Source: Hyposmocoma kahamanoa
Lineage: Eukaryota; Arthropoda; Insecta; Lepidoptera; Cosmopterigidae
Reading direction: 5' to 3'
DNA: 64,000 nt
Assembly (NCBI RefSeq): GCF_003589595.1
Contig: NW_020653855.1
Span: 4,716,060-4,780,059 of the forward strand
In this document: one piece after another, positions 1 to 10,515 of the stretch
Layout: each line of letters starts with the position of its first letter
Position numbering within the stretch: position 1 is the stretch's first letter
Notes under the pieces: generated by a model
Seen by the model: only the letters and a program-made list of their open reading frames with translations
Told to the model about the DNA's origin: nothing
Database searches by the model: none
Translations under genes and position numbers: made by a program

Positions 1-430
1 CCGGAGCCAATACTCGAAGATGACCGCACCAAAATCTATTGCGATTGATCCATTATCACAGACATGACTAGTGTGAATAAGCCTGATATTGTGATATTGG
101 ATCGATAGCTGTCGAGGGTATATCTTGCGGACGTTACCATCCTAGTAAAAGTCTAGTCTAGTAAAAGCCGAAACCGAGAAATGCCGGAAGTATCTCGACC
201 TGGCGCACGAGATCACCGACATGTGGGATGTGGCCTCCACTGAAATAATCCCAATTGTTTTATCCGCAAATGGGTTAATTCCAGTCAGCCTTGCTAACAG
301 CTTGATGCGATTGGATTTCTGTGGTATGTCGCTTCCAGCACGAATACAAAAGGCGATCCTGCTCTATACGGCACGTATTATTCGCCGTCTCCCATTTAAA
401 AATTCAAAATTAATCTTTTAGGCCTTGGAA
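1..430 (+). pseudogene. LINE ORF2 C-terminal relic
   Basis: The plus strand carries a degraded C-terminal tail of a non-LTR retrotransposon polyprotein. Around 60-115 a frame reads TSVNKPDIVILDR and then meets a stop. From about 170 another frame reads KCRKYLDLAHEITDMWDV and continues to ARIIRRLPF before a stop near 420. This arrangement (a short PDIV block, a KYLDLA..I..MW block, then a KA.LL.TARI..R end) is one I know from LINE C termini; the clade is uncertain. Stops and frame changes show it is not functional. The window edge cuts off upstream sequence, so the reverse transcriptase domain cannot be seen. Confidence 0.55.
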
Positions 431-497
431 AAGGCGAGAGCCTAATATAAATTAAACCTTAGCCTAAAAAATTAGCCTAATATAAAATAGATAATAA

Positions 498-712
498 TAA
501 CGCAACACTCATAGCCCCGCACTAGGGAAACCCTGTGTCGCGAGTGCTATGGACACACACATAGACAGCCACAAATTACACCCGTTCGTCACGTGAGTTT
601 CACGAGAGAAATAAATGTAGGCCATACACATATTTCTCCCGGCCTGGAAATCGAACCCAGGACTTCTGCGTGGCAGCCCAGTGTGGCAACCGCACGGCCA
701 CGGAGGCAGTTA
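498..712 (-). repeat. tRNA-derived SINE, family S2
   Basis: Read on the minus strand this copy starts with a tRNA-like head (a TGGCCG-type A box near 700) and a B box close to GGTTCGATTTCC near 655, followed by the S2 body (GTATGGCCTACATTTATTTCTCTCG) and the end motif CCCTAGTGCGGGGCTATGAG. It is nearly complete and shared with copies at 6.7, 10.2, 39.7 and 48.3 kb. Pol III transcription is inferred from the boxes. Confidence 0.75.
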
Positions 713-841
713 TGATAGCTTTGGCCTTCCAATAAGGTAAAATAAAATAAAAATAAAATAATGTGAGCATTACACGTCCCTTGTGAAAGTGTTGAATCAA
801 AATGATACATATCAAGGTTTTAGTAGCCGTAGAGCTCCATG

Positions 842-1981
842 CATCGATTATATAAAGACCGAAGATTATAAAAGACGAAATGTTATTTAATTTGTTTGAA
901 AATTAATCTGCCAAATTTTTACGGTGACAACTGCGCTCCGATTGGCTAGCCCGAAATCGAAACATTTGACGAGTGTCGTCAATTGGTTAACTTCAATTCG
1001 ACCGGTTTAACTTGAGCCTTGCTATAATGGACGAAAATTGAAAAATTACATATTTAATTACCGATGAAATGTGATTCCGTTTGTTTTGTAATTAGATGTT
1101 TTGCTGTTTTTCATACACCACCAAATGGAACAGCCCCCCATAGTTAGAAATACTATCTTTATTGCAATAAATACAGAATATTTTTGGAATATACGGAGAC
1201 GTACATGCAGATTTTTTATTGTTGCTGTACTATTTCAGCTTTCTATTTTTATTTGTAATTTTAGTGCAAACGAGAGTTGATGTTTAACCGCTCACGCGAT
1301 TCATGCAGCCGTAGACGCATGCCACACCTAGAGGTGCCGGTAATGATTTTATACCGATTTATCGGATATCGAAGTTATAACAGGTAGAAGAACTAATATT
1401 AATTGCTATTTCGGTAACTACTCTAGCAAACCATAAAGTTTTTAATGCCTGGGTGTTACATTTAAAAAAATAAACAACTTCAAATATACGTCACGACAAT
1501 CGTGTGTGTTATTGTTTGGGCTGGTGATTTCGGTGTTTATTTATTGAAAACATACCGTAAGTAGCGTTTTTTAAGTTTACCCTGAATATCAACGTTTATA
1601 AACTATACTTTAAGGAGTAAATTCTTGGTAAACGTTAGAACCACTCAAACGGAATATTATCATATTTATCCAAGTACACCAAAAATTTCATTACTGCTTT
1701 TTAAGTGTAGGATTTGCGGTGTATTACTGCATTTTATTTGAGATGTTTTTGTCGGTAGTACGGAGGATATTTATTTAGCAATGCAGAATAATAATTTTTA
1801 TTTATAAAAACTTGTATTTAAATTGAATGCTTTTCTAATTTGCGAAACCAAATAGCCGCATTTTGCGGTAGGAGGAGCGCATCGCGTGAGCGGTTAAAAG
1901 TAATAATAAGGCCCATTTGCCTCATGAGTTAAGGGATGGATGGCCTTTATTTCGTCTCTATTTCTGATTATATACTCGATG
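842..1981. mobile_element. T2 MITE, interrupted by T4
   Basis: The ends are CATCGATTATATAAAGACC on the left and the inverse of CATCGAGTATATAATCAG on the right, matching the T2 copies at 28.7 and 49.5 kb. It sits in an RB repeat with a diverged 8-bp duplication (GCTCCATG at 834-841, GCTCCTTA at 1982-1989). Without the T4 insertion the element is about 530 bp. No coding capacity is seen. Superfamily is uncertain; an 8-bp duplication suits hAT-like or P-like transposases acting in trans. Confidence 0.75.
1288..1893. mobile_element. T4 non-autonomous element at TTAA
   Basis: A 606-bp element has inverted ends CCGCTCACGCGAT and ATCGCGTGAGCGG, flanked on both sides by TTAA (1284-1287 and 1894-1897). 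The uninterrupted T2 sequence at about 29340 reads GAGTTGAATTTAAAAGTG, which contains a single TTAA at the same place and so acts as the empty site. TTAA targeting is known for piggyBac and Kolobok; which of these mobilised it cannot be told from the ends alone. A second copy lies at 53347-53958. Confidence 0.85.
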
Positions 1982-2149
1982 GCTCCTTATGAAAGGGTTC
2001 GTCCTGGCAAGTACAAGCCCTGTTTATATTGTAACCAAAAGATCGATTTCAAATTTAGCGCTATACATATATTGCACCAAGTATACGAAATCGCAGTTAC
2101 ATGGCAAGCATTGAGCTTACACAGCTCTTAAACATTTTATACACATTGT

Positions 2150-2772
2150 ACTAAATTAATAAAGAACAGAACAACAAAAGTTCTTAGAACAGAAATTCAG
2201 AAACCTATTATACACAGTAAAATGACTAGGCAAGCTAATAAAAAACTACTCACAATTCCAAAATATTTAAATGTGTACGGTAAACGAACTTCAAAATATA
2301 TAATCCCAAATCTCATAAATAATCTACCTACTGAAATTAAAAATAACATAACCGAAAAAAACATTAAATATGTACTTAAAAAATATATACTAGAAAACTT
2401 ATAGTGTAATTAATTAGTTCTCGTAATTTGTAAAGGCGAAATGGGAATGGCCCGTGTAAAGTATATGGTGACCGACCGGTTTCGCGAGTGTGGAATGCAC
2501 GGCTCGATGCTTAATGACCGTACGAATTTTTATTGTGTTCGGATGTACTAAATAGTTTAATTTTTTCATGAAATACCCACATGTTGTATTATATGTCAAT
2601 ATGATCTAATTAGGTATATGCTAGAATTAAGTGTGTGAAATAAATATTAAGCGTAAGGATAGAATATGAGATCACCAGTATTGAGTCAAACCAGCTATGG
2701 TTTTTACAATACTGTATGCATTAGTAATGTCATTGATATGTGTGTTAAATAAATAAAAATAAATAAAAAAAA
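2150..2772 (+). mobile_element. 5'-truncated LINE tail with 3' UTR
   Basis: A short open frame at 2222-2404 ends in KNNITEKNIKYVLKKYILENL and resembles the basic C-terminal end of LINE ORF2 proteins (knowledge-based, weak). It is followed by about 330 bp of AT-rich sequence finishing in an AAATAAATAAAAATAAATAAA tail near 2745-2772, as expected for a LINE 3' end. The 5' limit is not defined. Confidence 0.45.
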
Positions 2773-2980
2773 ACCTCTCGAAAATCACAAAAAAGAAAAC
2801 CATAATTCAAACTGGAGATTAAAAGTAGCTCTCCACGTTCTGAACAATTTTATAAACAAACGAAGCATAATTGAATGCAAAGCCTACCTTGATCCTTTAA
2901 TAAATTATATAGAGATGATAGCCCGTGTTGAATATTTTAACCTTACTATTAAGCTTCTCATTGTAATACCACGAATATAG
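2771..2980 (+). other. 69-codon open stretch of unknown origin
   Basis: Directly after the A-rich LINE tail, one frame stays open for 69 codons to TAG at 2978-2980 (it opens at 2753 inside the tail). It includes RLKVALHVLNNFINKRSII and AYLDPLINYIEMIARVEYF, with no ATG near its beginning and no obvious splice acceptor. Composition looks protein-like, but I do not recognise the family. It could be a transposon relic, an exon fragment or chance. Confidence 0.2.
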
Positions 2981-3024
2981 AACCGTCACCGTACCGATTG
3001 TTACCAATAGAGGGCGTTATTAAT

Positions 3025-3093
3025 ATTTTGTGAAAGAGTTTGTCCAGAAAAGTACTACCACCTTACCTATTTCCGCCGCCAAACAGTTTTTTA
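3025..3093 (+). repeat. RB repeat, 5' part only
   Basis: The stretch TTTGTGAAAGAGTTTGTCC followed by AGTACTACCACCTTACC and CCGCCGCCAAACAG matches the first 70 bp of RB. The rest is missing. Confidence 0.65.
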
Positions 3094-3162
3094 AATATTT
3101 ATTTTATTTTTGAGAGTACTAACAGCTTGTATCGCAATGGAATAGAAACTGTTATTGAATAA

Positions 3163-3585
3163 TTCAGTGCATCCAGTGAAAAAGGGAATAACTCAAAATC
3201 GACACTTTTTAGGAGAGGCAAAAACCATACTTTTGTTATTGGTTGTTCGCGTTCATTAATAATACTTTTTACGATTTATAGCTTTAAGTATACATCTAAG
3301 CTTTCGTTTAATGGGTATTGATTGAACGTTCAGTCACATTTTATATATATTTTTTAAGTTTTTTTCGAGTTGCGTCCTTGTTTATGAATGCTTAGAGGTA
3401 ATAACACGACTTATGTTAACAAACTTTAAGACATAATTCTACTTATTATCGTAACTGCGACTGTTCTATGGTTGTATTAATACTTATGATACTAACCACA
3501 TTGATAAAAGGCATGAAACATTTAGAAGAATAAAACGACAAGTTTTCTATTGCGAACTATTGACCTATAGAGCACAACGATTAAA
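3163..3585 (+). repeat. Old repeat R3, copy 1
   Basis: About 420 bp align, in opposite orientation, with 36770-37182. Shared blocks include CCAGTGAAAAAGGGAATAAC, CAAAATCGACAC, TTATGTTAACAAACTTTAA and CGACAAGTTTTCTATTGC. No terminal repeats, tail or coding sequence are evident. Class unknown. Confidence 0.65.
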
Positions 3586-3589
3586 AAAT

Positions 3590-4090
3590 ATAATAATCAA
3601 GTGACGGGACGAAGAAGGCGTGTGCTTGATGGTAAGCTACCCGCCGGGGGTACCGAATTTTCCACAAATAACGTTTGGTCGAATTTTCATAACCTCGAAA
3701 GTAATTTTGAGAGGAAATTGTTTTTTCTTTTAAACCTAACCGAACCTAATCGCGTCTTTGCGATAAATATCCAATATATCCTGAAAGAACAACGGTTTCG
3801 TTGTTATTCGGTTTTCGGTGTAATGAAAATTCGAACAAAGGTTATTTCGGAAAAAAGAAATTCGAGTTTGTGATAGGTTACCACACGCCTATCCGGTTAA
3901 TAGTTGCAGTGCCACTCAAAAAACTGCACAGTGCACTACCACTGAGCCCGTCACTCTGAGACATAAATTCAAAAGTCCCATGTGCCTATAATTTCACCAG
4001 CACCCTTACTCTTCAAAACCGGAACACAGTTATGCTGAGATAGTAATGACTGTAAAAGTAAAGGCAAGGTGGCAAGTACTTCCCTAATTT
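3590..4090 (-). repeat. RB repeat copy split by a short MITE
   Basis: On the minus strand the RB body runs from GGAAGTACTTGCCACC near 4085 through CACATGGGACTTTTG and AGTGGCACTGCAACTA near 3905 to GTGACGGGAC near 3600. Between about 3640 and 3880 RB continuity is broken by an AT-rich insert. Confidence 0.65.
3640..3880. mobile_element. Putative MITE inside RB
   Basis: The insert has imperfect inverted ends: GAATTTTCCACAAATAACG with TCGAATTTTCAT on the left, and on the right the inverse of GAATTTCTTTTTTCCGAAAT with TTCGAATTTTCAT. It contains CCTAACCGAACCTAATC in the centre. An open frame across it (3601-3873) is an accident of the insertion. Exact ends and target duplication are unclear; the flanks GGTAAGCTAC and GGTTACCAC may be a decayed duplication. 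Confidence 0.5.
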
Positions 4091-4934
4091 TTCTTTGCAG
4101 ACGTATTTTTCCACTTCGTAACTTTCTTGTCTTTCAACAAATGTGTCTATACCCGGAAAGGCGGTTTTTTTTTATTAATATCCAGTGACGGGACCTACGT
4201 AATGACTGCGGAAAAGAACGTTTTAAAAAAGAATTTATTATTACAATAAAAGACGTTTAATTCGGATCAAAAACCTTACAAGACTAAAGTACAAAAAAAT
4301 ACAATGAAAAGCAGAAAAGCATTACGTTACATAAATCTAAATAGTAAGCTAATTCGCCATAGGTGAGCTTCCGCATTTACCAGGCTTTACGCCGTGGTAA
4401 CTCGGGACAAACGGTTCTTTTGCAGATGATTTGAGGCCTTGTGACGCATGCCCAGTTAGTTATGTGTATAAAAAGGTTACAGCTAAAGCTGTTTTTCAGA
4501 TCCCAACCCTTTTAGCAAAATTCGCTACATTTTAGGGTGGGAATTGTGGAACGTGTCTCGACTAGTTCTAATAAACACAAAAAAAGCGTACGTAATGTCA
4601 ACTTAAGTCTACTTTATTGTTTTTATATTTTTGTAAATATATTTAAAAAAAGCAGCTTGAAATTCACAATAGGCTAGCTTTTTAACCGCCGATTGTGATA
4701 TACCAGTATTTTTACTCGGAGTTCTCCGATTGTCCAATAAGCGCAGGCCAAAGCCTAGTGCATATCCAGGTGGGGCTGTTAGTGGAGAAATGTGTCATGG
4801 CATCAATCGATAAGAACTTCGTGTCACTTATTGTTGACGCCTGCTAGCTTGGATTTTGAACCGTATGCGTTAATTTGGTTTTCACATACATATCAGACTC
4901 GTGCTCAGCAGTGGATGTCTAGACAGTGTAAAAT
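4091..4934. other. No gene recognised
   Basis: AT-rich sequence without coding signal. A TATAAAAAG motif lies at 4467-4475, but no LTR ends or downstream frame support a promoter. Confidence 0.4.
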
Positions 4935-5345
4935 AAGAAATTTTAAATAAATTTTTATTGAATTGATATTCAATTATTTTTTGCGAAATTACTCCACTAG
5001 TTTGTTATAATTATTAATACAAAGATCGAACACTCAGACAAAATCCTTCAATTCGGTCGGATTCGAACTGACGTCTTCTAGCATACCAGCATAGAAATTT
5101 TAAATTTAAAGACTTATTTGAAAGTCATCATCCGAAAAACCTGAGACCTCTGAACGAACAGGCAGTTCTGTTGCGTTGCTCTGATCCCAAAGTAAATAAA
5201 GCACTTAAGTAACAAACACCCAGACCCGAGATAAACTAGAAACTAATTTCTACATTGATCCAGCCGGGGATCGAACCCGTGACCTCAGAGATGGCGTCAC
5301 CATGAAAACCAGTGTGCAAGCCGCTCGACCACAGAGATCGTCAAT
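4935..5345 (-). repeat. Composite tRNA-derived SINE (S1 tail)
   Basis: On the minus strand a tRNA-like head (GTGGTCGAGCGG near 5330; GGTTCGATCCCC near 5275) leads into a body with GTCTGGGTGTTTGTTAC. From about 5090 a truncated S1 unit follows, with its own B box (AGTTCGAATCC) and the S1 tail TTTGTATTAATAATTATAAC and AATTGAATATCAATTCAATA. Two B boxes in one unit point to fusion of two SINEs. Confidence 0.65.
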
Positions 5346-5837
5346 TAATATAAGAAAGAGAACAAAAAGTTCCATAAATCATTGAGAAAATGAAGGCCAA
5401 ACTATTTCAAACAATCAAATGGCGAACAAAAAAAGACCATTTCGAAAATCGTATCCAATCAAAGTTAGCCAAATTTCGCGGTACTTCTCAAGTCGACCAA
5501 AAACTTCGCATTCGCACTTAGTAATTCGCAGATCCACAAAAGGGCTCTGCGGACGCGATGCGGCAGTTGAGTTATATCGACCCGTGTCAGTTTAGATTTA
5601 CGAGTTCACTGGCTCCAGTTACTTGCTTTACTTTAATTAGTATGTCGTTGCTCTTTTTATTTTTTATTTATTTATAAAAGCACTAAAACAATAACATTAC
5701 TAGTACACGTATATATCAGAGTAACAATGGTTATTCGTTATGTTAAGCTGCAAAGTTGTTGATCAACGCGATTGCTTATATTGAAACCTGATCAAGCGAA
5801 GAAATTATAGTCTTCTATTCAGTTGAACTATAAACGC
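5346..5837. other. No gene recognised
   Basis: AT-rich with a short GC-richer patch near 5520-5580; nothing assignable. Confidence 0.4.
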
Positions 5838-5932
5838 TTCTCGTGAGTTTGGGTGTGATATGTGATTGTGTACCTATGTGTGTGTCCATGGCACACGCGA
5901 AACAGGATTTCCCTAGTGCGGAGCTGTGAGAA
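5838..5932 (+). repeat. S2 SINE, 3' part
   Basis: The plus strand shows CGTGAGTTTGGGTGTGAT, GTGTGTGTCCATGGCAC and TTTCCCTAGTGCGGAGCTG, the distal half of S2 without its tRNA head. Confidence 0.6.
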
Positions 5933-6472
5933 AAAAAATTCTTCCAATGGGCATCGAAATGACATTTAAACTTTTACTAATCTCCCAGCAGTCCTATAAC
6001 TCAATTATTCAAGGAAAATTTGGCTCTTTGCTATAGTTAGTTTGACAAAATTTGCAATAACTTAGTTAGTAATTGTAATGCTCTGTTTTTGAAACTAATA
6101 CTTGCTAAAGAAAGTTTCTTAATGTAACATAAACTACTTTCGAATGCGATTTGTTCGCGTAGAAGGGTAGTGGCTATGTATAGGTAATGCTTGAGATATT
6201 GTGACATGATGAATGCTAGGGAGTCAAGTGTTTTAGTATAATGTAACGTCTCCTCAATTTATCACTATAGCTTCATGGTGCTTTAGTTTATCGACTGGAA
6301 TGCCGTATAAATAACAATTCTTTTGTATTATTTAACCCAAAAGTCATATTTTTGAAGTATTTATCTATAAGTATTTATGGTAGCTTAATATGTGGTAAGT
6401 GCTTTTTACGAATGTACTGTACTAAACAAAATAAATTCGGAGAGAGTTCAAAAATAGTACATGGTTTTTTAT
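5933..6472. other. No gene recognised
   Basis: AT-rich, no coding signal and no repeat shared elsewhere in the window. Confidence 0.4.
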
Positions 6473-6668
6473 AACACCAAGTCACGGGACGAACAACGCA
6501 TGCGCCTGTTTATAACAGTTGTCACTCTGTTAAATACAGATATTTAAATCGCAATTATCTGAGGGACACCACACGTGTCTGTAATTTCACCAGCACCCTT
6601 ACTTACTGCTTGGCGGCAGAAATAGGTAAGGTGGCATTACTTTCCTGGACGAACTCTTTCACATAGAG
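6473..6668 (-). repeat. RB repeat copy, internally deleted
   Basis: On the minus strand: TGTGAAAGAGTTCGTCC near 6650, GCCGCCAAGCAGTAAG near 6605, GGTGCTGGTGAAATTAC near 6590, and GTTCGTCCCGTGAC near 6485. The central part is diverged. Confidence 0.65.
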
Positions 6669-6697
6669 TTTAATTAATAAGTATAATAATAAAAATA

Positions 6698-6872
6698 GTC
6701 CCGTACTATAGAAACCTTGTGTCGCCTCGGTGCCATGAACATATACACAGACAACCACAAATTGCACCCAAACTCACGAGAGAAATAAATGTAGGCCATA
6801 CAAATATTTCTCCCGGCCCGGGAATCGAACCTGAGACGTCTGCGTGGCATGGTAACCGTTCGGCCACAGAAG
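6698..6872 (-). repeat. tRNA-derived SINE, family S2
   Basis: Minus strand carries TGTGGCCGAACGGTTACC near 6860, a GGTTCGATTCCCGGGCC B box near 6825, then the S2 body. A short deletion in the head separates the two boxes more closely than in other copies. Confidence 0.75.
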
Positions 6873-6934
6873 AATTTTATTATATAACTTGTTTACCACT
6901 GTATTGTTTCATAATATATTTAAATGTCGTTAAA

Positions 6935-7160
6935 AAGACACGTTTTTTGTATATGCGTGCATGTTATGCGATGATTCCAATATTTGTGAACCGATTTCAA
7001 TCAATTTTTTTTTTGTTAGAAAGAGAGTACCTCAATAGCGATCCCGTTTAAATTTGAAGAAAATATACTACCCCTAAGGATGGTAAATTAGATAGTAAAT
7101 GCGGTGTATTGACTTTGATACGTTTTCCATTGACCGATTTTAATAAAACTTAGCCATAGT
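6935..7160 (+). repeat. T5 element fragment, diverged
   Basis: Shared T5 blocks are TGTGAACCGATTTCAATCA, a TTTTTTGTTAGAAAGAG block, ATTTGAAGAAAATATAC and CCTAAGGATGG. It continues to AATAAAACTTAGCC at about 7155. Confidence 0.5.
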
Positions 7161-8109
7161 TGTAATACTAATGAAAGTAAAATGCTATTGTGACCTAGAA
7201 CTTGTCTGACGATGGAAGAGAAACTCCTAAAGTACAGCAGCTGTTTAAGCTCATATAATTCGTTTTGATCAAATTTGAACCTGTATTGCAATTACCTTTA
7301 AGGAGACCACAGCAATAAACACAGCGAAAGCGGTTGATCAAAGATTTGAAATCAGTTTTTTTTATTAAGCGAAACATAGTAATATTTTATAAATAAAGTT
7401 TACATCAACAAATAATTTCTAAAACTTCATTGTGACCACTATTCACTTGCCCGTTATGTTACATGTCAAGTCCAAAAACAGGCAAGTCAACTCGCTCGTG
7501 TAAACGATGCACATTGCCTGTAGAAATTTATTTAGATATGGGTATTTTCGTGCACCCTAGCTCCAGAAATACGCCATCGATCTATCGTTCCTCATGGGCC
7601 ATTTTCACCTTCACCTTGAGTGATGGGGAACTTTGTCTATTTTGTACATTTCTTTGTTTTTTTTAATGTTTTGGCATTAGCATAGAAGAAATCGCATATA
7701 GAGTAAAGAATACTTGCTACTGAAATACCAAAATACCAAATAAATATAATGTGTATTGATTTTATTCACAAATTTTACTACCATGTTTTACTATCATGAT
7801 ATTCAAATAAAAAATTTAATTACTCCACTAGTTGGTTATAATCACATTACTATTGTTATAGCGGCTTGATTTTAATTGCCTTTCCCGATCGGAAACTGCG
7901 TCTTTTCCGAGTCGAGGCGCATAATTGCGAATCACAACTGGCCGATCGGAAACCTTTGACATTTCTAATCGGAACAATACCTACTTGATTTAACTCACAA
8001 GTTAGAAAGATACAGTAGGAATCAGTTTCATCTTCTCTCTCAGAAACCCATCTGATATCGAGACTACCCGATAGGGTCGATTCCGATTTAAATCAAAGTC
8101 AGGACGCAG
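7161..8109. other. No gene recognised
   Basis: A GC-richer block at 7860-7960 (CGATCGGAAAC twice) has no coding signature. Short open frames here lack recognisable domains. Confidence 0.35.
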
Positions 8110-8222
8110 ATCTTTGTTTTTTGCTTTTAATGACTTATTTGCCGTAGCGCCATCTTTGGAAAATCTATGAAAGTTTTTCTTCACTCAACCAGGTACCCTT
8201 AGCCAGAGGCCGACAAGAGATG
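8110..8222 (-). repeat. S1 SINE, 5' part
   Basis: Shares GCCGTAGCGCCATCTTTGG, AAATCTATGAAAG and AGAGATGTCGCT with the S1 copies at 12.2, 52.2 and 52.9 kb; it lacks the tRNA head and tail. It abuts an RB repeat. Confidence 0.6.
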
Positions 8223-8550
8223 TCGCTTTATGAACTGCGAGCTTGTGAAAGAGTTCGTCCAAGGAAGTACTGCCACCTTATCTATTTCTGCCGCCAAGCA
8301 GTAATATCAGCATTACTCATGCATTACTGTGTTCCGGTTTTGAAGGGTAAAGACGCTGGTGAAATTACAGGCACATGGAGCTTGTCATGTGCCTGTGTTA
8401 TGTCTCAGGATGACAGGCGCAGTGGCAGTGCGCCTCAGATCTTTGCGACTTAAAGAGCTGAGTGGCACTGAAACTGTTATGCACAGGCGTGTAGCTTACC
8501 ATCAGGCGCACGACTTGTTATTGTCACTTGATATTCTAAAAAAAATGTAA
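8218..8550 (+). repeat. RB repeat, near-complete
   Basis: The most complete copy in the window. In order it shows GTGAAAGAGTTCGTCCAAGG, CTGCCGCCAAGCAGTAAT, GGTGAAATTACAGGCACATG, ATGTCTCAGGATGACAGG, AGATCTTTGCGACTTAAAG, TGGCACTGAAACTGTTATG, CTTACCATCAGGCGCACGAC and CACTTGATATTCTAAAAAAA. No Pol III boxes are obvious and no long frame is conserved between copies, so I leave the class open (SINE-like or LINE-derived). Confidence 0.75.
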
Positions 8551-8932
8551 CATTGATTTTATTGATAATCATAATGTTTTACTACCATAATATTAATTTT
8601 TTTTTCTAAATACACTACTGTAGTAAAATAATTGCTAATCGCACATAAAAATAAACAATGAAATACAATAATTTCGTAATTTCTGGGGAAGGAGTGTCTA
8701 CTCTATTATGTATATACCTGATTGCGATCTATGGTTTATTACCCATAACAACAGGGTTATTTGTTAGTCAGTCTATTCAATTCTATAGTGTCGCAAATGG
8801 TTATTAGACAGTGATTACACCTTACCATCAATTGGACAATAGAATTGTTTACCGATTTGGATAAAAAAGTTTTTCGGTCAAGATTGTAAAACTTTTGTTT
8901 ACATAATTGTCTCTTTCATTGAAAAAAAAAAA
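8551..8932. other. No gene recognised
   Basis: AT-rich, no shared repeat found. Confidence 0.4.
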
Positions 8933-9463
8933 ACCTACTTCAAAAGTTCGCTAATCGGCTTTTTCCGATTTCCATGAGATCCCCTCATCAGATTGTGATT
9001 TCTTAGCAACAATAGGACTGTTACGGGCTCCTTTGTACATTTTTCTTTCTGACTGTCATGTTGACAGTGTTTTGTTGATTACATGTATCGTGTCTAGTGA
9101 AAAGTCGACTTTTATTTGCGGAAAATATTTTTTTGATTTGCGATTGCCGAAACGAACCCGGAACAGCATCGTTGGCATCATAGACCACCTCGAGAATATG
9201 CCCTTTCAAACAAAAAAGAATTTTCAAAATCGGTCTACAATTCATGGAGAAATCGGTACGTCAATGTACATGTCAATAAAATTTGAGGATTTGCCTCGAT
9301 TTCCTTGGACCAGATGCTGACTTGGTGACAATAGGACCACCACGAGACTGCACCTTTTTTAAAAAAAATCACAATCGGTCTACAATTGACGGAGAAATCT
9401 GAAAACATATATATAGCCGAACGTATATCTCCTCCTTTTTTTTTTGAAGTCTGAAGAAATGTG
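8933..9463. mobile_element. T6 element, copy 1
   Basis: A repeat of about 530 bp shared in the same orientation with 19178-19667 (for example GCCGAAACGAACCCGGAACA, CCACCTCGAGA, AAAATTTGAGGATTTGCC, TTGACGGAGAAATC). Ends are AACCTACTTCAAAAG and TTTTTTTTGAAGTCTG, an imperfect inverted pair resembling T5 ends. Non-coding. Confidence 0.65.
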
Positions 9464-9860
9464 ATGAACGGTACAAGTTATAAGGGCATCGACAAATTTA
9501 AGTACCTGGGATGCACTATCACCGACACAAACTATATATATATTCTTTATTGTACAAAGAAAAGACACATGAAATTGAGAGGATGAAATTAGTATTCGCG
9601 TAGATAACGCGCTACGATGTGCAGCCCTTCACAAAGTGTTGGTGACCAAGTTACTTAGCAGATCTACAAAGGTTGAGAGAATGAGAGAGTAAGTATCCTA
9701 CGGGTCATTACGTCATTAGGTCAAAGACCTAAAGGAACTGAATGTGATCATTCGGATGGATTGGCATTAGACCGACAGATATGGCGTACTTTGTTGTCGG
9801 AGGCCAAGATCCACTTCGGGTCGCTAAACCAGCGCAGTAAGTAAGTAGTAACGCCATAGG
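9440..9860 (+). pseudogene. RTE-like LINE relic, 3' end of RT ORF
   Basis: Frame fragments read KGIDKFKYLGCTITDTN near 9480, then EIEDEISIRVDNALRCAALH near 9570 after a short AT-rich insertion, and finally LSEAKIHFGSLNQRSK-like sequence (with stops and frame changes) near 9800-9840. This order is familiar from the region after the reverse transcriptase domain in RTE-type LINEs. It ends in a GTAAGTAAGTAGTA tail. Clearly inactive. Confidence 0.55.
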
Positions 9861-10164
9861 AGTTGCTACAATTGCTTTTTATTTACAGGTCAACGGTTTT
9901 AATGGCGCGTTGAATAAACAGCTACTTGAAATTTACAGTTAGCGTTAACTTGTTAACTATAGTTATTGTTCTGTAGAAGAAAATCTATATTTCAAGCTCG
10001 CACTGTTGTTCATTCAACTATAAATATGTCATCTGCTTATTTTTGGATAACACAACGCTTCCAAAACAAAATACTGAGAATAATTGTGAGTTCTGCTTGG
10101 TATATATCTGCGTCGCGAATTGGATATAGAGTCCGTATTATCTACGGGCTCTATATCCAAATAA
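9861..10164. other. No gene; hairpin at 10120-10160
   Basis: The only structure is an inverted repeat, TTGGATATAGAGTCCG at 10120-10135 and CGGGCTCTATATCCAA at 10145-10160, separated by 9 nt. Confidence 0.5.
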
Positions 10165-10515
10165 TGCATACTCATAGCCCCGCACTAGAAAAGCTCTGTG
10201 ATATCTGTTGGGAGCGTGGACTGTAGTTGCTGATGAATTTAAATAAGCTATTTTGTACTGCTTTAAATTGTTCAAGGGCTTCGAAGAATGGTCTCCGTCT
10301 TACTGTCACTGTGCGGGTTAAAAGAGGTGATCGGGTTACCACATTTAACATAACAATTTATGACATTTTTTGTGTTGCCAACAACAACCACAAATTATAC
10401 TCATGGGAGAAATAAATTTAGACCAGACATATGCTTCTCCCGGCCCGGGAATCGAAACCAGAACCTCTGTGTAGCAGACCAGGATGGTTACCGTTCGGCC
10501 ACGGAGATAGTTAGT
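10165..10515 (-). repeat. S2 SINE with internal insertion
   Basis: On the minus strand the tRNA head (GTGGCCGAACGGTAACC near 10500, TTTCGATTCCCGGGCC near 10455) and proximal body run to about 10380. The distal S2 end (TTTTCTAGTGCGGGGCTATG) is found only at 10169-10200. About 175 bp of unrelated sequence separates the two parts. Confidence 0.6.

Larger units (their letters stand above)
815..2010 (+). repeat. RB repeat copy split by T2
   Basis: An RB copy begins at about 815 with TAGTAGCCGTAGAGCTCC and resumes at 1982 with GCTCCTTATGAAAGGGTTCGTCC, which matches the contiguous RB consensus seen at 8.2, 41.5 and 59.8 kb. The interruption is exactly the T2 element at 842-1981. Homology fades after about 2010. 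Confidence 0.7.

Noticed and set aside
3601..3873. 90-codon open frame that could be a small gene
   Set aside because: It spans the edge of an RB repeat and an inserted MITE; the frame has no independent support.
4467..4475. TATAAAAAG as a core promoter
   Set aside because: No downstream coding sequence or other promoter element; common by chance in AT-rich DNA.
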